Assembly: GCA_963576475.1 (NCBI GenBank)
Contig: OY754977.1
Span: 29,864,172-29,928,171, forward strand
Direction: 5' to 3'
From: Molanna angustata
Lineage: Eukaryota > Arthropoda > Insecta > Trichoptera > Molannidae
Length of the DNA stretch: 64,000 bases
Part shown: positions 11,038 to 22,982 of the stretch, in pieces
Position numbering within the stretch: the first letter of the stretch is position 1
How the letters are laid out: each line of letters starts with the position of its first letter
The notes under the pieces: generated by a model
What the model saw: only the letters and a program-made list of their open reading frames with translations
Told to the model about the DNA's origin: nothing
Databases searched by the model: none
Translations under genes and position numbers: made by a program

Positions 11038-11984
11038 GTATTATCGTCTTACTACATATTCGTGTATGTAACCTCATTTCAACAGCGTTATTATAATTCT
11101 ACTTTCATGCGTCTTCTTTCATATCCATGTCTCACTAGCATACTACATTAGAGTCGGTACAATGATTCCATTATGTACCGAATAGAAATTGGGTCATTCA
11201 TAATTAGAAGCTGTCAAATTCGTTTATAAATATTTTTCGTTAATTCAAACCTTTTTGAAACTATATCAAGCGTTTAAACCTTTAACCCAAGTTAATTATA
11301 GCAAATAAGATTATCATCACAAAGGAATTTCACTAATGTTCTATGGAATGGATATAGTTTTATGAGACAGGTTTACATAGTGAAAAAATGTTTATTTTTA
11401 ATATAAATTACAACTTTAACGCGTCTTCGAAATTGAACCCAATACCTATTGCATTTGAAATTGACAAAGTTTTTTTTTATAAACGTACTACTAAACTTTA
11501 TATCCATTTTGTTTTAGCAAGCGACGAAATATTACGTTGGCATTTTGATTTTCCGTGAAAGTACATTCTTGAAATATGGCACACTGAGAGTTTATTCCAA
11601 TTCAATTTTGGGACCTTTAAATATTCTGATATAAAATTCTATACTTTTTTATTTTAATTTGAGAATTTACCTTATTAAAAACAAAATCTTATCAAGTTTT
11701 AGCGTAAGGATATATAATTGTATACATAGGTATGTGACAGTGTCACCTTGAAAGAAGTCGTAAAAAATCTCCTCTTTGCCCTGGGATCATAAATTTCCAT
11801 AAAGGTTGGATAATTTCCCAACTTGTGAAGGAACTCGGAACTTCTGAAAATTTATTTAACGCAGAGAATACAATGGTTAGTTACATTTCTCATCGTAATC
11901 CCAATAGTATACAGATATGATAAAACGTGGTCTTTAGAAATATATTTGTATATGTACGATGACCATACATTCATATTATGATGT

Positions 11985-12297
11985 TTTTTTTTGTTTTATA
12001 TCGGAGACCGGACTAAGAGGCCGGAGTTACCAAGTTGAATGAGATTAATGAGCATGTGTGTATAAGAGACGATTCATGAATGTATGAGTGAGAGAGTGAA
12101 TTATTTATTTCAACACTTTTTTTAATCCTGTGATGATTTCTTCCAACTATCTAGAGTTTCCAGTCCAGAGAACCAATAATTGCGTGAGAAATTAAATTGA
12201 ATAAAATATTCATTTAGCGGGAATCGAACCTAGGAACCGGAACCGAATCCAATATCCAAACGACACATATCACTTATACAACGGTGGACAAGGCTTA
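11985..12297 (-). mobile_element. tRNA-derived SINE, family S3, with A-rich tail
   Basis: Read on the minus strand, it begins with a tRNA-like part containing the B box GGTTCGATTCCCG (about 12210-12225), runs through a unique body with GGTAACTCCGGCCTCTTAG, and ends in an A-rich tail (plus-strand T run at 11984-11995). It is about 310 bp long. The body does not match S1 or S2, so it is a third SINE family in the window. Confidence 0.5.
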
Positions 12298-12735
12298 TAT
12301 TTTTCATACTTATTTAAATTTTTGTATGACTCATTTTATCTTGAACATCAATTCTTTCTTTGAGCCTTATACATAAATCAGTTGCAGAAGTTATTAAATG
12401 ATAATTTTTCGTCTATTTAGCAATTTTTCATATGGGTAATTTACAATATTTCCTATTCAACGAGTAGTTACATGGCAAAGATAATGAATAGTCACTTTGT
12501 TACAGAATTTATATCAAAACTTTTACTAGACAAAAAAAATACCCATAAATGATTTTATTTCATTTATATTTTATTCGTAATTCAGCAGAGAGAATCGTCG
12601 TGTTAGTGATAAACGAATGTAGCTCAATTTTATTATAATTATCAGAATAGCTCATTTAATTTTAGTGATGACAATAAGTGTTGTAGCGTCAGTTTGAATG
12701 CTTAAAATGTTTTTAAAATACTTATAGCTACATCA

Positions 12736-13560
12736 TTATTATCATCATTGGCGCTACAGCCCTGTGTGGGTCCTGGTCTCCTTCAGAATCCATCTCCAGC
12801 CGTCCCTGTCATCCACCGCTCTCCTCCAGTTTGCTATTCCGATCGCCCGTATGTCATCTTCTGTGTCATTCAGCCAACTTAGCTTGGGCCTGCCTCTACT
12901 TCTTCTGCCCTCTGGATTGGTATAAAGAACATTTTTGGGGATACGATCATCATTCATCCGGCTGACATGTCCCAACCACAGCAGTCTACGTACTTTTATG
13001 ACTTGTACAATGTTGGGTTCGTCATTATATTGCCTGTAGTTCGTGATTATATTGCATCCTCCAAAGTCCATTATCATTTACTGGGCCAAAAATCTTTCTC
13101 AGGATTTTCCTTTCAAATATCAAGAGGCTGTTTTCGTCTCTTTTTGTTAAGACCCAGCATTCAGCTCCATACACTACGACAGGTCTGAGAAGAGTTTTAT
13201 AAATCATGATTTTTGTTTTCCTTGTTAGTATATTGGCCCTAGTTTGCTTTGTTATACCATAATAGCACCTATTACCAGCGGCCAGTCTTGCCTTAATTTC
13301 AGTGCTGCAATTATTTTCATGAGTCACGATAGCGCCTAGATAGCAAAAAGAGTCAACCGATTCCAGTGTATGTGTTTCCATAGCAATAGGAATGTTAGAT
13401 ACACGAAGAGGAAATAATCGTTTTCTTCTTTTTTGAGGTGCTTCAGCCCAAATCCAATTTTGGCTTCCATCAACTTTTGCTTCTGACTACTTCTTTCCAC
13501 ACCTGCCGCTCTCCAGTTAGAAACTTTCAGGATCTGTGCCGCAGCATTCCTTATTACTAA
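12736..13560 (-). pseudogene. RTE-like LINE reverse transcriptase, C-terminal part, frameshifted
   Basis: The minus-strand frame at 13025-13381 reads ESVDSFCYLGAIVTHENNC, then IYKTLLRPVVVYGAECWVL, the late palm/thumb signature of RTE-clade reverse transcriptases. A frame change near 13030-13045 leads into the second frame (12754-13077) with RRLLWLGHVSRMNDDRIPK and GRRSRGRPKLSWLND. The 3' end has GGCGCTACAGCC-like sequence read on the plus strand, then a short (ATG/ATA)n run at 12732-12750. Endonuclease and the catalytic YADD part are absent because the copy is 5'-truncated. It would have acted in cytoplasm and nucleus by target-primed reverse transcription; this copy is dead. Confidence 0.75.
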
Positions 13561-13574
13561 CATAATAACAAATT

Positions 13575-14030
13575 TGGATTATTTTTATAGCGCCGTTTTT
13601 GTGATAACCTCACCTCAAGGGCGCTTTGAATATATTAGGGGTTTTTGTAAGACTCGCGGAAGAAGTGAGTTAGGTGTTTCCTGAATAGTGCTAAGTTGTC
13701 GATTTGCCTCAGTTCAGGTGGTAGTTTATTCCACGAGGCTGGTCCAGCCACAGCAAAAGCACGATCACCGAAGGATGAAGTGTTGACTCTATTTATTTCA
13801 GTCAACTTGACAATCACGGATGTGGTGGCTGACCGAAGTGTTTGTTGTCGCTCGTTTACGGTGAGAGGGATGCAGAAGTCTGAAAGATACGTGGGAGCCA
13901 TGCCATGGATCGCTTTGAAAGTCAACAAACATAATTTGTACTTGATTCTCTCTGGCACTTTTAGCCAGTGACGCCAGTTAGCCAGTATGTCTTCCTTCCA
14001 TCTCAATTTTGGTCTCCCAGGGGATATCTT
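13575..14030 (-). pseudogene. CR1/L2-group LINE, C-terminal end of reverse transcriptase
   Basis: The minus-strand frame 13635-14006 (123 codons) reads HWLKVPERIKYKLCLLTFKA, IHGMAPTYLSDFCIPL and GDRAFAVAGPASWNKLPPEL. The order HWL-PV-RI-YKL, YLSD and GDRAFSVAAP-WN-LP is the well-known tail of CR1/L2/Rex-type LINEs. After the stop follows GCGCCCTTGAGGTGAG and GGCGCTATA, which is also present at the end of the copy at 18822-19300. The upstream reverse-transcriptase domain is missing. The tail frame itself is uninterrupted, so the insertion may be moderately young. Confidence 0.8.
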
Positions 14031-14084
14031 ATATACTTGTTAATACTGGTACCTATTTGTGGTTGGTTATTTACTATATTTAAT

Positions 14085-14205
14085 TTCATAATCATCATCC
14101 TCATCGTATAAACTCACCCTTGGTCCTAGCTGCCTCCAAGAATCTTCTCAATACTGCTCTATCGTTGGCTGTAACCTTCCAGTTCTGCTGTCCCATTGCA
14201 TATTG
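14085..14205 (-). pseudogene. Small LINE tail remnant
   Basis: The minus strand can be read as QNWKVTANDRAVLRRFLEAA followed by a stop and a GAT-rich run (plus strand 14091-14105). Word use near the end of RTE-like LINEs is similar (a DR--WR block, then (GAT)n), but the match is short and could be chance. Confidence 0.25.
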
Positions 14206-14308
14206 AATTTTACACCCGTTTAAACGCGCATTACCTATCATGTTTTTTTTTTTTTCAAGAAATTCTGCGCACTAGCGCCAAACCAATACACGCGCTCAAG
14301 GCTTGTCA

Positions 14309-14492
14309 GGGGGGCAAGTCCGGTTCGACCGGCGAAATCAAAACCCTAGTGATTACCCATATCATGGATATAATTATCGTATGGAGTTCTATGACATCTA
14401 AAGATATTGTAGAATTCCATATAATAATTATATCCATGATATGGGTAATCACGAGGGTTTTGATTTCGCTGATTGAACCAGACTTGCCCCCC
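14309..14492. mobile_element. 184-bp foldback / MITE-like inverted repeat
   Basis: The left arm (14309-14400) and right arm (14401-14492) are reverse complements with about ten mismatches over 92 bp and no loop. Both ends are GGGGGGCAAG inwards. The arms share TGATTACCCATATCATGG and GCGAAATCAAAACCCT. A transcript across it would form a long near-perfect hairpin. No clear target duplication was found, so the exact mobile boundaries remain uncertain. Confidence 0.75.
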
Positions 14493-14569
14493 GTGTGAAC
14501 GGATTCTTACCCATAGGTATATACCTAAGTGTATTCTCTTACCCCCATAATATTTGTTTAAAAACAAAT

Positions 14570-14727
14570 ATTATTTTTTTTTACAATAATGAATAGGTAT
14601 GTTCCAATAATAATTACACATAGGTATATCTTCATACATTACCTAAATTAAGCATAAATGCTTGTGCTATAGGTGAACGAAATCGGTCGTGGTATTACTC
14701 GAACTCTCGACCACTGTATTACTATCA
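14570..14727 (-). mobile_element. tRNA-derived SINE, family S2, truncated head
   Basis: Shares GCTTGTGCTATAGGTGAACG and AATCGGTCG with the S2 copies at 40067-40258 and 54705-54897, including a B-box region (TACTCGAACTCTCGACC). At 14727 the S2 sequence stops where the tRNA-like A box should follow and S1 tail sequence begins. Confidence 0.55.
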
Positions 14728-14845
14728 TAAATCTCCAGAATTTGGCAACTTGTTATTGGGTACTAGTTAATATAATATTTGAAGCTATATGTACCTGTGA
14801 GATGCCCTGAGAAGCAACATATTTTTTTTAAAATAATAATCAAGT
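14728..14845 (+). mobile_element. SINE family S1 tail joined to truncated S2
   Basis: ATAAATCTCCAGAATTTGGC, AACTTGTTATTGGGT and GATGCCCTGAGAAGCAAC match the S1 tail at 40760-40870. No S1 head is present. The abrupt junction with S2 at 14727 suggests insertion or template switching. Confidence 0.55.
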
Positions 14846-14849
14846 TTGG

Positions 14850-16403
14850 TTTCTATATATAGGTTAAGAGTTATGTTTGGTAGCTACTACGACGGAGATA
14901 ATAACATATCGTTGTTAATGGGGAAAATTTTCGATGTCTTTAATATTTTTATCATTTATTGCTGTCAATAATCGACCTTTTACTATTTACCATTCAGTAC
15001 GGAATAAATTCGGAAGATTTCTCCACCATAAAATCTAACCCTCATATCTATATACAAAAATCCTTTAAATAATAAAGTATCATCAAGTGTCATTACTTTT
15101 TGTACAGACATTCGAAGAAATGGAAAACCATAATCATGAACTTATAGCGGAAGATTTCAGATACGCCTTGAATTAATGAGCAAAACACACAATATTTAAA
15201 GAGACAACTTTCGTTGAAAGATACAAGATTATTAGAATGTTTTTGATTTTACGAATATGAAATTGAAATATTCATTTATATTATTTTTTCACGTTTGGCT
15301 CGATTTTTTATAGAAAAATAAGGTCATATTGTAAGCAGGTGCTGGTTTTTCATTTACTTTTTCATTTATATCATCAAACGAAGTTTTTTTATATTAAAAA
15401 TTCTAGGAGTTTGTTACCTCGGAAACTCGTTCATAGATCACACGTCTAGAATCTGTTTTCATCATGTTCCTATCGCATTCCAAATAATTATTTTTTACAA
15501 ATCTATGTTAAGACATGTGGCCAAATTTTATTTTCCATCTCTTATCCTTCAATTTTATTCGTATTAAAAAATAATGTATTTTAATAATATTTATCTTGTT
15601 TGTTTATTTCGAGATATCAAGCATGTTGAAAATATATTTCTACAGTAAATTATACGTCTGAAATAAAAAGAGGTTGTTCTGATATTTTATCTTCAATCCC
15701 TTTTTTTTGCTATGATGTTTTTTTTATTTTTGAATTATCTTGGTGTTATATATATTTTCTTTGTTCTTTTGTAGCTTTAATGTTTTTGTTGATGTACATG
15801 TACATATAATTCTGTCACTTTGTAATCAGGTTGTTTGGATGAAATTGCCTAGTGGCAATAAGCTCGTCAGTATACACTTTATTTGTTTATATTATGTACA
15901 AAAAGTTAAATAAATATTTACTGTTTAAAATGTTTACAAATTCCATTATATGATTCATAATAACCCTCTTTAATTGAGATGAAATCTCGTGTTAAAAGAA
16001 GGGACTATCTATTTTGTATTGTTGCCAAAACATTGCACAACTAGTAACAAATATGAAGCTACACAAAAACAAGAAGTAAATAAAATAAATAAATAAAAAA
16101 ATCACTACAATTTTTTGATTTTATTCTTGAATATATTATAATTTTTTTTCGAGTCTAAGACTCAAAGGGAGTTCATTTAACCACTTAGTACCTTTTTACT
16201 TATAGAAATGTTGTGAGGCAGTTGTACGTAAAATAGGAATGGTAATACATCCTTGTGAATTTATTCTGCTGCTTATAGAAAATGGCAATTGGTTTGAATT
16301 TGTAAGAATATCTTTATGAATTTGGAACAATGAGATTTTCTTGTGGATATTTTCAACAGTTGAAACTTTAAATTCTTGAAATCATTATAAGTATAATATT
16401 CCG
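14850..16403. other. AT-rich DNA; possible LINE 3' tail at 15640-15920
   Basis: No gene seen. The segment around 15830-15920 has TTGGATGAAATTGCCTAGTG, GCAATAAGCTCGTC and AAATAAATATTTACTG, which reads like a plus-strand LINE 3' untranslated end, but no coding end supports it. Confidence 0.3.
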
Positions 16404-17179
<776 letters not shown>

Positions 17180-17208
17180 CATATTTCACCCGTGAAAACA
17201 TCAAATAT

Positions 17209-17800
<592 letters not shown>

Positions 17801-17804
17801 AGAT

Positions 17805-17975
17805 ATTTTTACTCTCCACGCTGTGGAAAAGTGAAGAATCATGATTTCACAATTTTTGGCGTATTTTTTTACATCAATTTCTCAACGGGTATCATGTAGA
17901 GAGTGCACACTGTGAGTTTCCTCGTGATGTGTTTGTATGTATGGCGTATAGCGTATGGCGTATGACGGATAATTA
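17805..17975 (-). repeat. Dispersed repeat R1, copy 3 (reversed right half)
   Basis: On the minus strand it contains CATACATACAAACACATCAC, GATACCCGTTGA, TTGATGTAAAAAAATACGC and GAGAGTAAAAA in the same order as bases 95-240. It lies directly beside a reversed piece of HINE interior. Confidence 0.6.
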
Positions 17976-17989
17976 GACAGTTAAGCTCA

Positions 17990-18312
17990 TTAATTTTTTT
18001 TTTTTTTGTTTAAGGCAATTCACCCTGTAAAGAGTGCTATGTGCCAGCTATGCTCATTAATTTATAATAAAAAAATATTTTTCTTAAAAAAAATTTTTGA
18101 TAAACCCTGGATTTTTTCGAAATAACTAATTTGTATTTGTCTATGTTTATACCAATTTTCTGAGTTCTAGATTTTATGGTTTCTGAGATATATGGAAAAA
18201 TATACCACAAATTCAAAAGTTGATAACCCCTGACTGAAACAAAAATTCACAATTTTGAGTATATTAGTTTTGTTGGCCTATAACTATTTATATATTCTGA
18301 AATTTTAGGCTT
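17990..18312 (-). mobile_element. HINE-like interior fragment, copy G (reversed)
   Basis: The minus strand gives TTATAGGCCAACAAAAC, CAGTCAGGGGTTATCAAC, CCATATATCTCAGAAACC and CCAGGGTTTATC in the order found at 1560-1790 of copy A. Neither tip is present. Confidence 0.5.
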
Positions 18313-18317
18313 TGTGA

Positions 18318-18790
18318 ATCCAGTACAAAATAATAATCAAATAAACCAGCAAAGTTTACATAAATGGTTAACAATAAAATACTTTATGAAGAAAAAGATC
18401 ATTAGTTGTAGCAGGAGGAAGAATAAACAAGATTGAAATAAAACATAACCTAATAAAAAACATAAATAATAAAATAAATAACCAATTAACCAGTCAAGAA
18501 ATGAAAAAAAAGAAAACAGTTAATACGTACCCACATATAAATTAAAAAGAATTCTTTTCACACAACATTATAAAGTTTTCTTTTAAAAGCTGCAAAATCG
18601 TCATTTAGAATATCGATTTCAGACTTAATGACAGAATTATACAATTTTCAACTACGTCTGACAAAAGAGTTCTGCGCATAATTAGTTTTACAAATAGGAA
18701 TAGCAAATTAGACGTTTGAATTGAATTAAGACGTTTAAAGTCAATCCGAAGGAGTATCCCATCTGAAGCCATGAAATCTTTAGTAGGCGC
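18318..18790 (-). pseudogene. LINE 3' end with short C-terminal coding remnant
   Basis: The minus strand reads NYAQNSFVRRS, a stop, then KLYNSVIKSEIDILNDDFAA and FKRKLYNVV to a stop at about 18565. Basic-aromatic RRS-KLYNS motifs followed by F--F-R-L mark the C-terminus of several insect LINEs (R1/jockey/CR1 side). An AT-rich 3' region follows to about 18318. Its 5' truncated end meets the 5' end of a plus-strand L2-like copy at about 18790. Confidence 0.45.
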
Positions 18791-18821
18791 CTTTGTTGTC
18801 TCCCGTTTGGATCAGTTTTCA

Positions 18822-19295
18822 ATGCTGCAGCCAGGCTCATCACCGGAGCCTCCAGGTTTTCTCACATCTCTCACCATATCCGCAATATCCATTGGCTTAA
18901 AGTTCCTGAAAGGATTGAATATAAACTCTGTCTCATGATCTTCAAAGCACTTCATGGTATGGCTCCTACTTACCTCTCCAAACTTTGCATTCCTCTTTCA
19001 ATTAACGACAAACAATCATCACTTCGCTCTGCATCTTCATCCATGATTGGAAAATTATTTGAAATAAACAGGGTGCATACCACTAATTTCGGCGATCGTG
19101 CGTTTGCTGAGGCAGGATCAAATGCATGGAATAAGCTCCCAAATACCCTCAGACAAACTGAAAATATATCTACCTTCAGAAAAAATCTCAAAACATACCT
19201 TTTTCGCAAATCATACCAAAGTCATAATCATCTTAATCAATTTTCAGCGCCCTTGAGGTGAGATATTCACGAAAATGGCGCTATATAAATCATCC

Positions 19296-19300
<5 letters not shown>
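18822..19300 (+). pseudogene. CR1/L2-group LINE, C-terminal end, followed by (TA)n
   Basis: The sequence reads NAAARLITGASRF, HWLKVPERIEYKL, KALHGMAPTYLSKLC and GDRAFAEAGSNAWNKLP to a stop at 19259-19261. This is the same family as the minus-strand copy at 13575-14030; both end GCGCCCTTGAGGTGAG and GGCGCTATA. The tail is followed by 86 bp of (TA)n. Catalytic motifs lie upstream of the truncation and are not present. The last 146 codons are nearly intact. Confidence 0.8.

Positions 19301-19384
<84 letters not shown>
19299..19384. repeat. (TA)n microsatellite at LINE 3' end
   Basis: An uninterrupted TA tract directly after the GGCGCTATATAAATCATCC end of the L2-like LINE; it is probably an expanded 3' tail or the target site. 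Confidence 0.95.
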
Positions 19385-19388
<4 letters not shown>

Positions 19389-19584
19389 AGTTTTTGTGTG
19401 TATGGTATATTATGAAAACTTTTGTCATCTGGGAGTCTAATATTTGTTTAAAATTTTATAAAAATGTAGGTACTTCATAAAAATGCATTTAGAGATTATT
19501 GACATTCCAAGAAGAAATAATATAGGTACATTTACTATGTAGTAGGGAGTTTAGAGTTGGCTAAATCCCACTCATTTAAGAATG

Positions 19585-19700
19585 GTGTGGCAGAGCTGGC
19601 ATCACGCTAGCTTCGTGATTCAGTGAACGTGAGTTCGAACAATTGCAAGTACTATACGTTCAGCATATCAGTGACAAAGGTTTTACGACAAAGATTATGT
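19585..19700 (+). mobile_element. Divergent tRNA-derived SINE head (S2-like)
   Basis: TGGCAGAGCTGGCATC resembles the S2 A box, and GTGAGTTCGAACAATTGC resembles its B box, about 45 bp apart. No tail match was found. Confidence 0.3.
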
Positions 19701-20335
19701 AAGTACATATGTATGTAAAAGCAAGTAATATCATACGACCCGATGTATTTCAAATATTATCCATCTTCCCATATGTATAATATTATGTATCTTCAGATTT
19801 AAGTTTTCAAACAAATCTCATTGCTCTGTGAATATCTTACTTTGTCCATGAATAATATCTTGACAAATGATTGATGATATCAGATCCTGAGCTAAGTGAG
19901 ATCTCGCCATACCTATATTACGTTTCATTTGTGAAACATTTATTTTTATGCTCATAATGAGAGCAATAGTATATTATGTAAGTAAGTATATTAATATTAA
20001 TATTTTCGTGTTAAGCCATGTGGAACATTTGTGACAACTTCGGAAGTTTGTCCAAACCATGAATGAGTTATTTGATGGGACTGTTTTTTAATTAACTCAT
20101 TCGTAGTTTAAACAAAGAGAATCTTAGTTAATAAAATATTTTGATACAAATTTATATTAACTAATACAATTTTTTTTCGTCCTTTAATAATATGAGGATA
20201 ATATGTAAATCGTCCAACTTCTCCACTAAAACTTAGTGTCGCCTCTTTAATGCGTGCGTTATGCCAGTATTGCTGTATGGCTGTGAATCCTCAAGATTAT
20301 GCAATACAGAACACCGAATCCCCGACTACCATACA
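19700..20335. other. No gene seen
   Basis: AT-rich. Near 20240-20300 the plus strand has CGTGCGTTATGCCAGTATTG followed by CTGTATGGCTGTGAATCC, which reads MPVLLYGCES and is a scrap of a LINE reverse transcriptase in plus orientation. Confidence 0.35.
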
Positions 20336-20368
20336 CTGACCTACTTAATCTTTCTTTTTCGTGTCCGG

Positions 20369-21373
20369 CTAAGCTCTACCACTCCAATAAGCAGCGACTG
20401 ACATCGCATTGTCGTTTGTCATAATCAGATCCCCAGGACTACAGACCACTCCCATCAGTGGGCACATCAGCAATTGGCTGTCATCCTGGGTTGCGCCGCA
20501 TTCGCATCGGGTGTCATCTGATGCAGGCAGGTACCCCCACCTTTGCAGTTTTTTTTTGCATCTAGTGACGCCAACCCTGAGTCTATTGAGGGTCTTCCAT
20601 AGAGCATATGGTATGTGTTCTCCAACTCCGATACTCTCATTTGGTTCCATCCATGGTGCCGTTCCAGAGTCCAGACGCCAGAGTTCTTCTCTACGCTGTT
20701 GAGAGGACTCAACAGGGGATGTGGCCTTAATAAAACTTTTCCTGGACTTCAGTCGCGACACCACTGGTTGGTGATGGTATAAAGGGTGGCGTATGTCGTG
20801 GGTTTGTTTGTACCTCTCTGCATCTGCGGCAGTTCTACGTCGAATATGTGGTGGGGCAATTCCAATTATTGGGTACAGTCTCTCAGTTGGTGTAGGCTTT
20901 AAGCACCCCGAGACTATTCGTGCCATATCATTCAAGGCAACGTCCACCTGTTTGCAGTGAGTAGATTTCTGCCAAACCGGACACGCATATTCCGCCGCAG
21001 ACAGGCATAAGCCTTGAGCTGACGTCCTCAGCACTGATGGCGTCGCACCCCACACTGTCCCAGTGAGCTTGCGCAAAATATTGTTTCTGGCGCATACTTT
21101 TTGTTTTGTGTTCAGACAGTGTTCTTTAAAGGTCAGGGTTCTATCCAGGGTGACCCCCAAATATTTAGGAGTGCCGCAGTGTTTCACTCTCTCCCCCATC
21201 CACTCCACCTTAAGTTCTCTAGTAGATTCTCTATTTTTTAGGTGAAAAGCGGAGAGCTGCGTTTTCCCTGGGTTTGGCCTTAGATTATTTTCTCTATACC
21301 AACTCCCAAGAACCCGCAGTGACCTAGTCAGACTTTCCTCAACCCGCTGAAATGTATCCTCCTGAGCCGCCAC
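20369..21373 (-). pseudogene. Non-LTR retrotransposon reverse transcriptase C-terminal half, 334-residue open frame
   Basis: The longest believable coding stretch in the window. It runs ENNLRPNPGKTQLSAFHLKN, then PKYLGVTLDRTLTFKEHC, LRTSAQGLCLSAAEYACPVW, SGCLKPTPTERLYPIIGIAP and a terminal RCECGATQDDSQLLMCPL zinc-knuckle-like block. PKYLGVTLDR-L-F--H is the thumb-region signature of jockey/CR1-like LINEs. The YADD catalytic box should lie just upstream of residue 1 and is cut off by 5' truncation at about 21360. A short 3' tail with CCGGACACGAAAAAGAAAG follows. The frame has no stop or frameshift, implying recent insertion, but the copy lacks the endonuclease and catalytic centre, so I class it as a dead fragment. 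Confidence 0.8.
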
Positions 21374-22066
21374 ACCTACTTAATAATTTCAATCTATGCA
21401 CACTAAAAGAGAAACGTACCCTAATTGACATGACAACACTACACAAAATAATCAATAGCACTTTAGACTGTCTAGTACTCGTTAGCGCAATTAACATAAA
21501 TGCACCACTCAGATGCCTACAAAATAATTTACTCTTCCTCCCCTCAACTTCAAACACAAATGCAGGATTTAGGAAACCAACAACCAGAATCTGCAATGAA
21601 ACAACAAAACCTTCCCAGACACACACATCTTCTCGGAATCATACGCAACATTCAAACATGAAATACAACATATTCAAAAATCATCACCACAACACACGAT
21701 GACAAAATACACATACCTACACATACACTACTTGTACTTAATTATGGCTTCTTAATTTCTAATTTCAATATTTAACTATTCTTATGTTTTTATATAATTA
21801 TTGTTTTTTTTGCCCCCTAATGTTTTTGTATAGTCAATTAATTAACTATTTCATTTCCTTAATGTTATTTCTTTATTAGTTCTTTACTTGTTTTTATCAT
21901 TTATGTCATTTTATTTGTTATTGTGTTACTCTGCAAACTACATTGTGAATATTGTAAGGTTACCGATAAACGACTTAACATATTGATATTAGTTTTACAC
22001 ATTTATATTCTGTAACTGTTTGTATTTCTTAATGAATAAAATAAAAATAAAATAAAATAAAAATCC
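21360..22066 (+). pseudogene. LINE C-terminal end with (AATAA)n tail
   Basis: The frame from 21361 reads PPHLLNNFNLCTLKEKRTLI, LHKIINSTLDCLVLVSAINI and NNLLFLPSTSNTNAGFRKPT. The pattern of RR-YLDL--LHKI-NG, then LF-P---TN-G---P--R-C is seen at the end of insect jockey/R1-like reverse transcriptases. A 3' untranslated region follows, ending in (AATAA)n at 22032-22063. Its truncated 5' end abuts the truncated 5' end of the minus-strand element at 20369-21373. Confidence 0.6.
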
Positions 22067-22069
22067 TGG

Positions 22070-22470
22070 CACCTAACAAAGGCTCAACAAAAAAGCTACT
22101 GAGTGTTGAGAATAAATTTTTGCGACAGTTGTTGGGGATTAGGTGGTACCATTTCGTGTATCCAACGAAGTTTCACGAACCAGAACAGCGCAGTAGCCAA
22201 TCATCTCAGTCGTCCAGAACCGCAGATTGAGCGGGCTTGGCCATGTGCTTCGTATGTCCCCCGAGAGTGTTGATTATGTGAGCCTTTTTTACACTCCAGA
22301 CGGGACAAGAAGACGAGGTGGGCCAAAACTCACCATCAAGCGAGCATTCTCTGCGGACCTGGGATGAAGCTGTACATCTGGCGCAAGATCGAGAGGCTTG
22401 GAGAAATTTCGTGGCATCCACATGCTCCACACTGAGAGCGAACGTGGATTAAGTAACTAAGTAAGTAATA
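22070..22470 (+). pseudogene. RTE-like LINE tail, frameshifted
   Basis: Successive frames give RLSGLGHVLRMSPESVDYVS, GTRRRGGPKLTIKRAFSADL and WDEAVHLAQDREAWRNFVAS. GHVLRM, RRRG-P and AVHLAQDREAWR are characteristic of the C-terminal end of RTE-like reverse transcriptases. At least one frame change (near 22365) is needed. Ends in short (TAAG)n repeats at 22450-22468. Confidence 0.65.
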
Positions 22471-22479
22471 CAAATTTAT

Positions 22480-22982
22480 CTTCAAGATCCCACTGGTCAC
22501 GCGGATTTTGTGATCTCGAAGAACAATTTTAAAGCCTTTAAAAAGTTTTGTCACACTTATGGTGCCTCACTATTGTTAGATTCCCAGTAGGTTAATTTTT
22601 TACAGAAATTTTGTTCTTACCCCTGATATTTCTCACTGAAAAGATCTGAAGTCCGCGAGTGTGAATCTTCCATTCACATTCGTCGATTGTTATTTTGCAC
22701 TATGGTGCTGAGATTGCTAATTGAGAGGGCTCCATGAGCTACTTTTCGTGCTATGCATTTTTTTTCTTGTCGTTCACTTAGCGTTCTGTGTAGCAGCCGT
22801 TTTCAGTCCCCATATGCAGAGCGGGTGGTGGTGGAAGGAGAGAAAAAAAAATGCAAATTCATCATAACTATTTTGTGATACAAAAGAAGTGTTAGTTCAA
22901 GGATATTTTATTAGGTTAGGTAGATAAAATTTGGTACATCATGATTGTGTCGTATTTTCCAAAGAAGATTAGTTTATTTAAT
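22480..22982. other. No gene seen
   Basis: Mixed-composition DNA between a LINE tail and the minisatellite units. CTTTTCGTGCTATGCATT and neighbouring words gave no recognisable product. Confidence 0.4.

Noticed and set aside
13696..13971. Plus-strand frame opposite the L2-like LINE
   Set aside because: Shadow of the minus-strand reverse-transcriptase tail.
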